A stretch of 64,000 bases of DNA, taken from contig CAUHNN010000002.1 in the NCBI GenBank assembly GCA_959607715.1, positions 62,001 through 126,000 on the forward strand. The letters are read 5' to 3'. This DNA is from an uncultured Eggerthella sp. GTDB taxonomy: Bacteria > Actinomycetota > Coriobacteriia > Coriobacteriales > Eggerthellaceae. Of the stretch, positions 41,893 to 50,082 are shown in pieces (the stretch's first letter is position 1; each line of letters opens with the position of its first letter). Below the pieces are notes generated by a model. That model was not told the origin of the DNA and did no database searches. It saw only the letters and a list, made by a program, of their open reading frames with translations. The translations under genes were made by a program, and so were the position numbers.

Positions 41893-42861
41893 ATGGAAAA
41901 CAAGCTCGACATCAACAATCTGATGAACGCACAGATGAAGGCGGTCGTCGCCAAGCAGAACGAACTGGCGGGCGATGCGTTCGACACCAACGTCGGCTTT
42001 GACGAATTGCGCTTGAACTACATCAAGGAGCGCGCGTTCTGGAACGAGGGCGGCCCCGAGATGTTCAAGACCGTCGATGAGGTCATGGAAGGCCCGGCTG
42101 GTGAATTCAAGGTTCGCTACTACTACCCCGTCGAGGCGGAGAAGCTTCCCGTTATCGAGTTCATCCATGGTGGTGGCTACGTGGTCGGCAGCCTCGACAC
42201 CCACGATCGCGTTTGCCGCATCATCGCGGAGCTGACCGGCGCCGCCGTCGTCGCGGTCGATTACCACCTGTCCCCCGAGTCCAAGTACCCCACCAACATC
42301 AAGGAATGCGCGCTTGTCGCCAAATTCCTCCACGAGCACGGTGCGGAAAAGGGAATCGACGGAAACGACCTTTCGTTCGCTGGCGATTCCGGTGGAGCCG
42401 TTCTCTCCATGGCCACCAACCTGTGGCTGCGCGACGAGGAAGGCGGCAATTCCTTCGTGAAGACGCTCCTGCTCTACTACGGCTTCTACGGCCTTGTCGA
42501 TTCGGAATCCCGTCGCCTCTACGGTAACCTGATCGACGGCATGCGCAAGGAGGATCTCGACTACTACAACCAGTGCTGGCTCAACGACGCCTCCGAGCAG
42601 AACGCTCCGTACGTCGACATGCTTCGCAACGACCTCAAGACCAGCATGCCCGCTTGCTTCGTGGCCTGCGCCGAGCTCGATCCCCTGAAGGACGACAGCT
42701 CGTGCCTCTACGAAGTGCTGAAGGAAAACGAGGTTCCGTGCGAATTCCGTGAATACAAGGGTGTCCTCCATGCATTTGTCCATCATACGAGGATGCTCGA
42801 CGAGGCCAATGAATGCCTCGCCGAAAGCGCGATGTTCTGGAAGCTCCATCACGCCGAATAG
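41893..42861 (+). CDS. HSL-type alpha/beta hydrolase (esterase/lipase)
   Basis: A 322-aa hydrolase of the hormone-sensitive lipase family. The oxyanion motif HGGGYVVGS lies near residues 91-99, and the nucleophile is in GDSGGA (GDSAG motif, Ser near 167), followed by catalytic Asp in ELDPL and His in VLHAFVHH. Such enzymes hydrolyse short acyl esters. ATG 41893 follows GGAAGGG. It sits between an MFS transporter and an aminotransferase-like gene, with a terminator before it. Its hydrolysed ester is unknown. Confidence 0.88.
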   Translation: MENKLDINNLMNAQMKAVVAKQNELAGDAFDTNVGFDELRLNYIKERAFWNEGGPEMFKTVDEVMEGPAGEFKVRYYYPVEAEKLPVIEFIHGGGYVVGSLDTHDRVCRIIAELTGAAVVAVDYHLSPESKYPTNIKECALVAKFLHEHGAEKGIDGNDLSFAGDSGGAVLSMATNLWLRDEEGGNSFVKTLLLYYGFYGLVDSESRRLYGNLIDGMRKEDLDYYNQCWLNDASEQNAPYVDMLRNDLKTSMPACFVACAELDPLKDDSSCLYEVLKENEVPCEFREYKGVLHAFVHHTRMLDEANECLAESAMFWKLHHAE

Positions 42862-42900
42862 TCGATGGAATCCAGTGAGTGATTCAAAGGGGGAACGGTA

Positions 42901-44100
42901 ATGTACGATTTCGAGACATTGGTTGACCGGCGAGGAACCGGAGCTTCTAAATGGGTTAACGTTCCGGACGGCGAGCCGTTGGAGGACGTTGTGCCTCTCT
43001 CTGTCGCCGATATGGAGTTCGTCGCGCCGCCCGAGGTGACCGAGGCGCTGCGCGCCCGTATCGACCATGGCGTGTTCGGTTATCAGAATTCCGACGAGCC
43101 GTACTTCGAAGCATGTCGCGATTGGTATGTGCGTCGCCAAGGTTGGGAGCCTCGTTTCGAGTGGCTCGTTCCCGCTCAGGGCGTCATACAGATGCTGTGC
43201 GCTTCTGTGAAGGTGTTCAGCAACCCAGGCGACAACGTCATCATTCAGGAGCCGGTCTACTACCCCTTCCGTATGATTCCCGAAGGCAATGGCCGTCAGG
43301 TGGTGAACAACGTCCTCGTTGAGGGACTCGATGAAGAGGGGCTTTTGACCTATCGCATGGATTTCGACGACCTCGAGGCCAAGGCTGCGGATTACCGCAC
43401 GAAGATCATGATCCTCTGCAATCCGCACAACCCCGTCGGGCGCGTGTGGACCTACGAGGAGCTCGAGCGCGTCGCTTCCATCTGCAAGAAGCATGGTGTT
43501 CTTCTCATCTCCGATGAGATCCACGGCGACCTCATGATGCCCGGCATCGACTTCGTCAGTGCCATGATGCTCCCGGAAGACCTCCTGGAAAACGTCATCG
43601 TGTGCAACTCGACGTCGAAGACCTTCAATCAAGCGGGTTTGATGAATTCCAACATCTGGATTCCCAATAAGAGCATGAGGGGTTATTTCAATTCCCATAT
43701 GTACGGCCTAGTCATCAACGGCCCGAGCAATTTCGCCCGCGAAGCGGTGATCGCCGCGTACACGAAGGGGGAAGGGTGGCTCGAGGAGCTGCGCTCCTAT
43801 ATCCATGAAAACGATCTTCATGTGAAGGAGCGCCTTGTGGAGGCATTCCCGAAGATGAACTACTCGACGCTTCAGGGGACCTATCTTTCGTGGACGGATT
43901 GGCGTGCATACAGCTCCGACCCCGATGTCCTCGAGGCGTTCTTCCGGGACAAGGCTCGCGTAGCCTTCGATGAAGGCTACCTCTTCGGCGTCGGTGGCGC
44001 AGGGTTCGAGCGATGGAACCTCGCCTGCCCAAGGCGCGTTCTCGATAAGGCGATCGATCGCATTATCGAAGCATCTAAGGACGACCCCCTGTTCGCTTAG
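42901..44100 (+). CDS. MalY/PatB-type PLP enzyme, probable cystathionine beta-lyase
   Basis: A 399-aa fold-type I PLP enzyme. NPHNPVGRVW near 173-182, SDEIHGDLM near 204-212 and PLP Lys240 in NSTSKTFNQAG are typical of the MalY/PatB branch, whose members cleave C-S bonds of cystathionine and related cysteine conjugates to pyruvate, ammonia and a thiol. The N-terminal FETLVDRRGTGASKW also matches that branch. ATG 42901 follows AAAGGGGGAACGGTA. It could instead be a transaminase. Context next to an importer and an esterase suggests catabolism of a sulfur compound; this is inference. Confidence 0.85.
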   Translation: MYDFETLVDRRGTGASKWVNVPDGEPLEDVVPLSVADMEFVAPPEVTEALRARIDHGVFGYQNSDEPYFEACRDWYVRRQGWEPRFEWLVPAQGVIQMLCASVKVFSNPGDNVIIQEPVYYPFRMIPEGNGRQVVNNVLVEGLDEEGLLTYRMDFDDLEAKAADYRTKIMILCNPHNPVGRVWTYEELERVASICKKHGVLLISDEIHGDLMMPGIDFVSAMMLPEDLLENVIVCNSTSKTFNQAGLMNSNIWIPNKSMRGYFNSHMYGLVINGPSNFAREAVIAAYTKGEGWLEELRSYIHENDLHVKERLVEAFPKMNYSTLQGTYLSWTDWRAYSSDPDVLEAFFRDKARVAFDEGYLFGVGGAGFERWNLACPRRVLDKAIDRIIEASKDDPLFA

Positions 44101-44124
44101 CGGCGGGAGGCTTCCCTTCCAAGA

Positions 44125-44157
44125 ATGGCCGCCGGGAACAGCCCGGCGGCCATTTTT
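44125..44157 (+). terminator. Terminator after the aminotransferase-like gene
   Basis: ATGGCCGCCGGG/CCCGGCGGCCAT with loop AACAG, then TTTTT. Confidence 0.9.
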
Positions 44158-44231
44158 GCGTAGATACAGTGATTGTTCCACGTTTGTTGCGAAAGACGAG
44201 CAGAATGCCGAAGGAAGAAAAGGAGGTCGCT

Positions 44232-44687
44232 ATGAAGATCGCGACAGACAAGCTGCTTTTGGTCGCAGGCATCATTTGGGCTATCGCCGGCGTGAACATC
44301 GCCCTGATCGGCATCGGAGCCTATTGGCATGATTGGGGCTGGGCAGTGATCGCGCTCCTTGTCGCGACCATCGTCATATTCGTGCTGTTCCATCTCTTCG
44401 TGTTCAACAAAATGGTGGGCAAGCATGCCGATCGCATCATGAGCTACGAGGAAGATCGGAGCGCGGTGTGGAAGTTCTTCGACACGAAGGGCTACATCAT
44501 CATGGCCATCATGATGGGCGGTGGTATCGGCCTGCGCTCCTCAAGCGTGCTGCCTGAGTGGTTCATCGCATTTTTCTACACGGGCTTGGGTGTAGCGCTC
44601 ATGATCGCGGGGGCGAGCTTCATACTGCGCTATCGTCGCAGGTCGGCCGCTCCGTGTCCGGTCGTTCCCTCGAAGAAGGGGAAGTAG
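44232..44687 (+). CDS. Small membrane protein of unknown function
   Basis: A 151-aa product with four hydrophobic segments (about 8-29, 35-56, 80-100, 106-127) and a basic Pro/Ser-containing tail (RRRSAAPCPVVPSKKGK). ATG 44232 follows AAAAGGAGG at 6 bases, a strong site. A conserved-looking YEEDRSAVWKFFDTKGY lies between segments 2 and 3. I do not recognise the family. Confidence 0.7.
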   Translation: MKIATDKLLLVAGIIWAIAGVNIALIGIGAYWHDWGWAVIALLVATIVIFVLFHLFVFNKMVGKHADRIMSYEEDRSAVWKFFDTKGYIIMAIMMGGGIGLRSSSVLPEWFIAFFYTGLGVALMIAGASFILRYRRRSAAPCPVVPSKKGK

Positions 44688-45033
44688 GACCTCAGTCGGG
44701 AGTCTTTGTGAGGTTTGCCTCGCTCGCGTGCCACCCTGCGCTTGCGCCTGCGTCGGTCCAGGCGTCCGCCCAGCCCTGGCGCCCTGGCTGCCCATGCTGC
44801 ACTCACGGGAGGGGGAGCGTCCAGCGGCGCTTCTTGCGCGAAAAGGAGCAGGCCGATTTTTGACCGCGTTCACCGATTCGACACAATTTCGGCGCCTCTC
44901 TACCGATAGGCGGGCTGGCCATGCCCTTTAACTTCGCGTGACGGCGCAATGTTCGGGCTCAAGTATAGTTTCATTCGCCGTGGCGCTGATCGCCCGGTAT
45001 GAACTATTCGTTTGAAGACCCCGAGAGGTTGTC
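44688..45033. other. 346-base gap upstream of the FAD-linked oxidase gene
   Basis: No coding region I can support. Pro/Arg-rich frames here are composition artefacts of GC-rich DNA. A possible promoter TTGACC (44860-44865) N16 CACAAT (44882-44887) and a TATAGT at 44964-44969 lie upstream of the oxidase gene. Confidence 0.45.
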
Positions 45034-46452
45034 ATGACAAAGTACAACGAACTCACCCCCGAGCTCATCGCTGAGCTCAAGGCCATCGTCGGTGAGGACA
45101 ATTGCCACGCAGGAGAAGCCGTTAGTGAGGACTACTCCCACGACGAGATGCCCATCTACGGCACTCGCATGCCCGAAGCCGTCTGCTTCCCCGAGAGCAC
45201 CGAGCAGGTTTCTGGCATCATGCGTCTGTGCAATGAGCATTCGATTCCCGTTACCGTGCGCGGCGCGGGCACGGGTCTGGTTGGCGGCAGCACGCCGCTC
45301 GAGGGCGGCGTCGTTCTGTGCACGATGCACATGAACCAGATCCTCGAGTACGACATGAATAACCTCAATGTGCGCATTCAGCCCGGCGTGCGTCTGTGCG
45401 ACCTCGCTGCCGACGCCCTCACCCACGGCCTTATGTATCCGCCCGATCCCGGTGAGAAGACCGGCTCGGTCGGCGGCAACGTTTCCACCAACGCCGGCGG
45501 CATGCGCGCCGTCAAGTACGGCACCACGCGCGATTATGTGCTCGCGATGACCGTCGTCCTTCCCAGCGGCGAGATCCTCGATCTGGGTCGCGCCGTCACG
45601 AAGACGAGCTCCGGTTACAGCCTCCTTCATCTCATGGTCGGCTCCGAGGGTACCCTGGGCGTTATCACCGAGCTCACGATGAAGCTCGTTCCCGAGCCGA
45701 AGGAAGATATCAGCTTCCTTCTTCCCTTCGAGCATATCGAGGCCGCTATCAGCGCCGTTCCCCAGATCAAGCTCGCCGGCCTTGATCCTCAGTCGATCGA
45801 GTTCATGGAGCGCGACATCGTCGATTCCTCCGCAAACTATACCGGCAACAAGATCATTCCGACGGTCGTTCAAGATAAGGAAGTCGGTGCGTACATCCTC
45901 GTCACGCTCGACGGAAACGATCAGGACGAGATTTTCCAGCGCGCCGAGACCCTTGCCGAAGTCGCCGACGAGGCAGGTGCTTACGACACGCTCGTGCTCA
46001 GTCATCCCGATGACAAGCGAAACGTTTGGGCCGCTCGAAGCGCCTTCCTTACCGTGATCGAGGCAGATACCGAACTGCTCGACGAGATGGACGTCGTCGT
46101 CCCCGTCGACCGCATTGCCGAATTCCTCGGCTTTGTGCACGAAGTCGGCGTCGAGCAGGGTGTCGCCATCCGTTCCTTCGGGCACGCAGGCGACGGCAAC
46201 CTCCACATCTACTGCGGCGCGAACGGCATGGAGCAGGAAGAGTTCCTTTCCCGCTCGTCCCGCGTTATGCAGGAGGCGTACCGCAAGTGCGCCGATCTGG
46301 GCGGTCAGGTCTCCGGCGAGCACGGCATCGGCCATGCGAAGAAGGATTACCTGCGTGAATCCGCCGGTGAAACCGCGATCGCGCTCATGGCCGGTATCAA
46401 GCAGGTCTTTGACCCGAAGGGTATTCTCAACCCCGGTAAGGTCTGCAGCTAG
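45034..46452 (+). CDS. FAD-linked oxidase, GlcD/D-lactate dehydrogenase type
   Basis: A 472-aa flavoprotein of the vanillyl-alcohol oxidase/PCMH superfamily. The FAD-binding half has CFPESTEQVSGIM, VTVRGAGTGLVGGSTP and the TGSVGGNVSTNAGGM motif. The C-terminal half has HAGDGNLHI and the GEHGIG active-site motif of GlcD and DLD enzymes. It oxidises a D-2-hydroxyacid (glycolate, D-lactate or similar). GlcE/GlcF-type partners and an Fe-S subunit are absent nearby, so the electron acceptor (EtfAB or a quinone) is unclear. ATG 45034 follows GAGAGG. Confidence 0.9.
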   Translation: MTKYNELTPELIAELKAIVGEDNCHAGEAVSEDYSHDEMPIYGTRMPEAVCFPESTEQVSGIMRLCNEHSIPVTVRGAGTGLVGGSTPLEGGVVLCTMHMNQILEYDMNNLNVRIQPGVRLCDLAADALTHGLMYPPDPGEKTGSVGGNVSTNAGGMRAVKYGTTRDYVLAMTVVLPSGEILDLGRAVTKTSSGYSLLHLMVGSEGTLGVITELTMKLVPEPKEDISFLLPFEHIEAAISAVPQIKLAGLDPQSIEFMERDIVDSSANYTGNKIIPTVVQDKEVGAYILVTLDGNDQDEIFQRAETLAEVADEAGAYDTLVLSHPDDKRNVWAARSAFLTVIEADTELLDEMDVVVPVDRIAEFLGFVHEVGVEQGVAIRSFGHAGDGNLHIYCGANGMEQEEFLSRSSRVMQEAYRKCADLGGQVSGEHGIGHAKKDYLRESAGETAIALMAGIKQVFDPKGILNPGKVCS

Positions 46453-46502
46453 ATCTAATCGGCACATATTCTCGGAAGCCGTGATCGGCGTTTCGAGGCT
46501 GC

Positions 46503-46534
46503 AAGGAAAGGGGCGCAATGCCCCTTTCCTTTTT
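46503..46534 (+). terminator. Terminator after the FAD-linked oxidase gene
   Basis: AAGGAAAGGGGC/GCCCCTTTCCTT with loop GCAAT and a terminal T run. Confidence 0.9.
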
Positions 46535-46791
46535 ATGCCGTCGTGCTCGGGGTTCCGGGCAGATAGGGGAAACCTGCTTAGGCTCTTTTCTCGGGATTTC
46601 CGCCTCAAAACCTATTCGCTCAAGTCCCCATCCTATTCATTGGCGGGGCACAATAAAACGCGTTCATTTCATTCATTGTCGACTGACCTTGTGTTTTGTT
46701 CTCCTGATGAACATGTTTTATGAGATATTCATGGCGGCAATTGAACGTGTTCACCTGGGTTTACCAGATGGATCACGAGGAGGAACCGCAT
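46535..46791. other. Intergenic region, relatively AT-rich
   Basis: Beyond the oxidase terminator, nothing coding is supported. The AT-richness and the ribosome site at its end suggest that it holds the promoter and leader of the next small membrane protein. No clear -35/-10 pair was found. Confidence 0.35.
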
Positions 46792-47127
46792 ATGAACGAG
46801 AACAATCAGCCCACTTCCACCGAAGAAACCGCCCCGAAGGCGCTCGCTCCTGAAAACGTCGTCTATCTCATCGCAGGTTTCGCGTTTCTCATGCTCATGA
46901 TGATGGGCCCTCAGCCCGATAATTTCGCTTCCATCGCTGAATCCCAGGCGATGCCGTGGATGCTCGCTTACGGCGTCGATGGCTTGGCCCTTCTGTGGTG
47001 CGGCATGAAGTTCCTCCACAGCAAGCGATGGATTCTCGCGGTTGCTTCCCTCGTCTTCGTCGGAAGCGCATTGGTTTGCTGCATCGCTCTTGCTACGATG
47101 CCGACGGTTGCCGTCGGCGCCTGGTAG
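46792..47127 (+). CDS. Small membrane protein of unknown function
   Basis: A 111-aa product with three hydrophobic segments (about 25-43, 60-76, 82-104) after a Thr/Glu-rich N-terminus. ATG 46792 follows GAGGAGGAA, a strong ribosome site. It includes MMMGPQPDNF after the first segment. A hairpin terminator follows. Family not recognised. Confidence 0.65.
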   Translation: MNENNQPTSTEETAPKALAPENVVYLIAGFAFLMLMMMGPQPDNFASIAESQAMPWMLAYGVDGLALLWCGMKFLHSKRWILAVASLVFVGSALVCCIALATMPTVAVGAW

Positions 47128-47187
47128 GGGCTTAACCGGCAACGGCTCTTGTTGGGGAACAGAGGGCCGATTCGCCGTGCAGGGAAA

Positions 47188-47223
47188 AGGAAAGGACCAG
47201 CAACTCCGGGCTGGCCCTTTCCT
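47188..47223 (+). terminator. Terminator after the small membrane protein
   Basis: AGGAAAGGACCAG/CTGGCCCTTTCCT with a 10-base loop; one imperfect position. Confidence 0.65.
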
Positions 47224-47291
47224 ATATAGAGGCAGTTTTTCGAGCTTCGTTTCAGGCGGTCAGGCCCGCGGCGACCTGCTCGCCTGCCGCG

Positions 47292-47852
47292 CTACTGCTG
47301 GGGACGGTTGGCGTCGTTGGGTTGCGGGGGCTGAGGTGCCGCAGCGTCCGGAGACCCATCGACCAGCGGCGGCTGAGGGGAGCAGGGCGCATTCACCGTG
47401 GCGTTCAGATAATCGGAGCTTTGGCGCATTCGGCTCAGGAACGCTGCGATGATGACGAACAGGACCGTACTCACTACTCCGCCGGTCACGAACGATGCTA
47501 CGGCGGCGCCGATCGACCAGGCGAACAGGTTGTCGTAGGCGCTCGGGTCGTTGAAGTGCTTCATCCCTTTGATGCCGGCGATAAGGCAGATGGCGGCGAG
47601 CCCCAGTCCGACGGCCAGCATGATGAAGAAGACGAAGAAGGATACCCCGATCAGTCCCGCTGCGATTCCTGCTTCGGCGGCGGTTCCGCATGCGGCGCCG
47701 CTTGAGCAGGCGGCGAAGCCGAACAGGCCGATTAGGCCTCCTCCAACAAGCGTTCCGAGGGCAATGATTCCCCAGAGGGCGACTCCAATTCCAGCAAGAA
47801 TGACAGAAGCTATGCTTAATCCACGTACAGTGCGTGCATCTTGGTTCTGCAT
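47292..47852 (-). CDS. Membrane protein of unknown function with Pro-rich tail
   Basis: A 186-aa product with four hydrophobic segments (about 11-33, 36-50 with CSSGAACG, 65-93, 112-140) and a Pro/Asn/Asp-rich C-terminus (PQPPLVDGSPDAAAPQPPQP) likely outside the bilayer. ATG 47852 follows GGAAAGGAAACGATC. Resembles small DUF4064-like or DUF308-like membrane proteins in general layout, without a clear match. Monocistronic on the minus strand. Confidence 0.65.
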   Translation of the reverse strand: MQNQDARTVRGLSIASVILAGIGVALWGIIALGTLVGGGLIGLFGFAACSSGAACGTAAEAGIAAGLIGVSFFVFFIMLAVGLGLAAICLIAGIKGMKHFNDPSAYDNLFAWSIGAAVASFVTGGVVSTVLFVIIAAFLSRMRQSSDYLNATVNAPCSPQPPLVDGSPDAAAPQPPQPNDANRPQQ

Positions 47853-48073
47853 GATCGTTTCCTTTCCTTTGAGTGTGACTCTATCCTATGAAGCGCTCCT
47901 GACATCAACGGTACATGAAGTTTACGACTCGATAACGCTCGTCGAAATCAGCGAGAGAGTACAATGGAGCGAACAAGGGAAGGGGCTTCGCCAAGGGGAC
48001 GGCGGTCCTTTCCGAAAGGAAAGGCGACGTATTTCACCGCGGCGCTTCAAGGAAAGGGAAGAGGGGATCGATC

Positions 48074-48844
48074 ATGGAACTGGAAATCCTGGATCTCGGT
48101 CGAATCAAATGCAAGAAGCTTGAGCTTGTCGAAACGCAAGACGAGGCGCAGGAAATCTATTCTCCGATGGTGTCGGTGCTTATCCGCCATCCTGAGCTGG
48201 GTTTGGTGCTGTACGACACGGGGAATAGCCCGTTCTATTCCACTGAATACAGCCCCGAGGAACTGGAAACCTACCCGATAGATGAATTCATCTCTATCGA
48301 GGACGCGCTCGCCCAGAAAGGCCTCCGTCCCGGCGATATCGATTTGCTGATACTTTCCCATCTACATTTCGACCATGTAGGCGGGTTGCGCTACTTCCGC
48401 GGAACGAAGGCCATCAAAAACGTCATCGTGGCCGACGCCGACCTTCGCGAAGCCTACGCCCGCACGATGACGGGCGATGGCGGCGCGTACATCAAGTGCC
48501 TCTTCGACGTCGAAGGTGTGACGTACCGCACGATCGATGAAGGCCTCAAGCTCGCCGACGATCTGGAGCTGTTCGTGCAGCGCTCGCACACGCCGGGTTG
48601 CACGGGCATGATCGTGCGCACCGAGGAGAAGGGGACGGTCATCTTCACGAGCGATACCGTCTACACCCGCGAAAGCTACGAAAAAGCGCTCGCTCCAGGT
48701 GGCGGCATCAACAAGACGCAGGATGAATTCTTCGAGAATCTCGATCGCATCGAGGCGATGGAGGCCGATCTTGGCGCCACGCTGTTCTTCGGCCACGACT
48801 ACGACCAGGCGAAGGAGTGGCGCGAGGCAGGGGTCATCCGCTGA
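48074..48844 (+). CDS. Metallo-beta-lactamase-fold hydrolase, N-acyl-homoserine lactonase-like
   Basis: A 256-aa dizinc hydrolase. The metal motif HLHFDHVGG (His/His, Asp/His) lies near residues 96-104. Further ligands are His in RSHTPGCTGM near 174, Asp in FTSDTVYT near 197 and the terminal His in FFGHDYDQ. Its arrangement and length match the AHL lactonase/quorum-quenching branch, where the final FFGHD-like motif and lack of extra C-terminal domains are typical. ATG 48074 follows GAAAGGGAAGAGGGG. Substrate (AHL or another lactone or ester) is inferred only. Confidence 0.85.
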   Translation: MELEILDLGRIKCKKLELVETQDEAQEIYSPMVSVLIRHPELGLVLYDTGNSPFYSTEYSPEELETYPIDEFISIEDALAQKGLRPGDIDLLILSHLHFDHVGGLRYFRGTKAIKNVIVADADLREAYARTMTGDGGAYIKCLFDVEGVTYRTIDEGLKLADDLELFVQRSHTPGCTGMIVRTEEKGTVIFTSDTVYTRESYEKALAPGGGINKTQDEFFENLDRIEAMEADLGATLFFGHDYDQAKEWREAGVIR

Positions 48845-48875
48845 TTCCGCGCGTACCGGTTGCGTAGGGCAAAGA

Positions 48876-48902
48876 AAGGTCCCGCTTCGTTTTCGGGACC
48901 TT
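48876..48902 (+). terminator. Terminator after the metallo-beta-lactamase-fold gene
   Basis: AAGGTCCCG/CGGGACCTT with a 9-base loop (CTTCGTTTT). Confidence 0.65.
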
Positions 48903-48907
48903 GGCAT

Positions 48908-48939
48908 AAAAATGGACCGATCGTCGATCGGTCCATTTT
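48908..48939. terminator. Second terminator, bidirectional, before the converging SBP gene
   Basis: A 14-bp perfect stem AAAATGGACCGATC/GATCGGTCCATTTT with loop GTC, flanked by A and T runs, so it serves both converging genes. Confidence 0.85.
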
Positions 48940-48980
48940 CGTCTGCGGCAAGAGCGCAGAACTGCGGCTGGGCAGAGAGA

Positions 48981-49841
48981 TTATTTCTGGCCGGGCTCGA
49001 CCACGAGGGTTTCCTCGAATTCGTCACCGTAGGTGCTCTCAAGGGTCTTCTCGTAATCCTTGTGGAAGAAGTTCTCGGCGCCGAGCTTGGCCAGATCCTC
49101 GTTGATCCAGTCGAGAAGCTCGGTGTTGCCCTTGGAGACGGCCGGCGCGATGGTGTCGAGGTCGCCGAGCTGCTCGATGCCGACGACGTAACCGCTGCCT
49201 GCACCGTTGGCGAAGGCGATGACCTCGGTGTTGTCGTTGGCCCACACGGCGTCAGGATTGTTTTCGAAGGCCGTCTTCGCTGCGGCGTAGGTGTCGTACT
49301 TCTCGAGGGTGAGCTCGGGGTTGTTCTCGGTCAGATAGGTTTCGGCAGTGGTGCCGGAGATGACGATGACGGGACGGTCGCCGATCTGCGAAAGGTCGGT
49401 GACGACGTTGTCCTTGTGGGAGACGACGCCCAGGGCGACGTTCATGTATGCGTCGGCGAAGTCGACCTGTTCAGCGCGCTCATCGGTCACGGTGAAGTTA
49501 GCCAGGATGATGTCGACCTTGCCGGTCTTCAGGTACTCGACGCGGTTGGCAGCCTCGGTAGAGACGAATTCAACATCGACGCCCAGGTCCTCGCCGAGGC
49601 GCTTGGCAAGCTCGATGTCGTAACCCTGGTACTCGCCGTTTTCGTCGACGTAGCCGAAGGGGCTCTTGTCGCTGAAGACGCCGATCTTGAGCGTGCCGTC
49701 GGACTTGATCTGGTCGAGCGTGCGGTACGAGCTGTCGGAGGAGTTTTCACTCGATCCACAGCCCGCGAGAAGCATTGCTGAAAGAGCGAGCGTCGCAACG
49801 ACTGCGACAAGTAGTTTCCACGTGCGTTTCGTTTTCGTCAT
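48981..49841 (-). CDS. Amino-acid ABC transporter substrate-binding lipoprotein
   Basis: A 286-aa lipoprotein of the polar amino-acid (SBP_bac_3) family. The signal peptide ends in LLAGC, with lipidated Cys28. The mature part has the family start YRTLDQIKSDGTLKIGVF, YDIELAKRL, GKVDIILANFTVTDERAEQVDF, and ends GDEFEETLVV. It captures an amino acid outside and hands it to the permeases encoded upstream. ATG 49841 follows AGGAGGAGG. It is last in a minus-strand group and has its own promoter (49887-49915), in keeping with the high level of binding protein needed. Ligand unknown. Confidence 0.9.
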   Translation of the reverse strand: MTKTKRTWKLLVAVVATLALSAMLLAGCGSSENSSDSSYRTLDQIKSDGTLKIGVFSDKSPFGYVDENGEYQGYDIELAKRLGEDLGVDVEFVSTEAANRVEYLKTGKVDIILANFTVTDERAEQVDFADAYMNVALGVVSHKDNVVTDLSQIGDRPVIVISGTTAETYLTENNPELTLEKYDTYAAAKTAFENNPDAVWANDNTEVIAFANGAGSGYVVGIEQLGDLDTIAPAVSKGNTELLDWINEDLAKLGAENFFHKDYEKTLESTYGDEFEETLVVEPGQK

Positions 49842-49886
49842 GGTTTCCTCCTCCTGCGCGCATCGGACGCGCGAGACATTGAGGAG

Positions 49887-49915
49887 ACGTTAATCTCAAA
49901 TCCCTAGTTAGTCAA
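49887..49915 (-). promoter_or_regulatory. Promoter of the SBP gene
   Basis: On the minus strand TTGACT (49915-49910), a 17-base spacer and TAACGT (49892-49887), 46 bases before the ATG. Confidence 0.6.
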
Positions 49916-49953
49916 TAGGAATTAGCGCAAGAAGGCTAAATGGGTCGGCGGGA

Positions 49954-50082
49954 CGCAGCTACGTGTCGTGGCAGAGCACGGAGGGAGCCTGGTGAGGCGC
50001 AGCTGCGCTGCAGGTGGGGCTGCCGAACGTGAACGTCGCGCCGCCACCCGAAAAGAGCGCGCAGCTACGCGTCGTGGTGGCG
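49954..50082 (-). repeat. Imperfect duplication of the glnQ-type gene 3' end
   Basis: GCAGCTACGTGTCGTGGC (from about 49956) resembles GCAGCTACGCGTCGTGGT (from about 50060), the end of the ATPase gene (…HHDA stop). About 22 of 26 bases agree. The first copy is in the intergenic tail downstream of the ATPase gene and looks like a decayed copy of its last codons. Confidence 0.5.

Noticed and set aside
40297..43698. An open frame of about 1,130 codons on the minus strand across the MFS, esterase and aminotransferase-like genes
   Set aside because: It is antisense to three well-supported genes, has Asp/Glu/His/Arg-biased composition typical of shadow frames in GC-rich DNA, and shows no domain or ribosome site.
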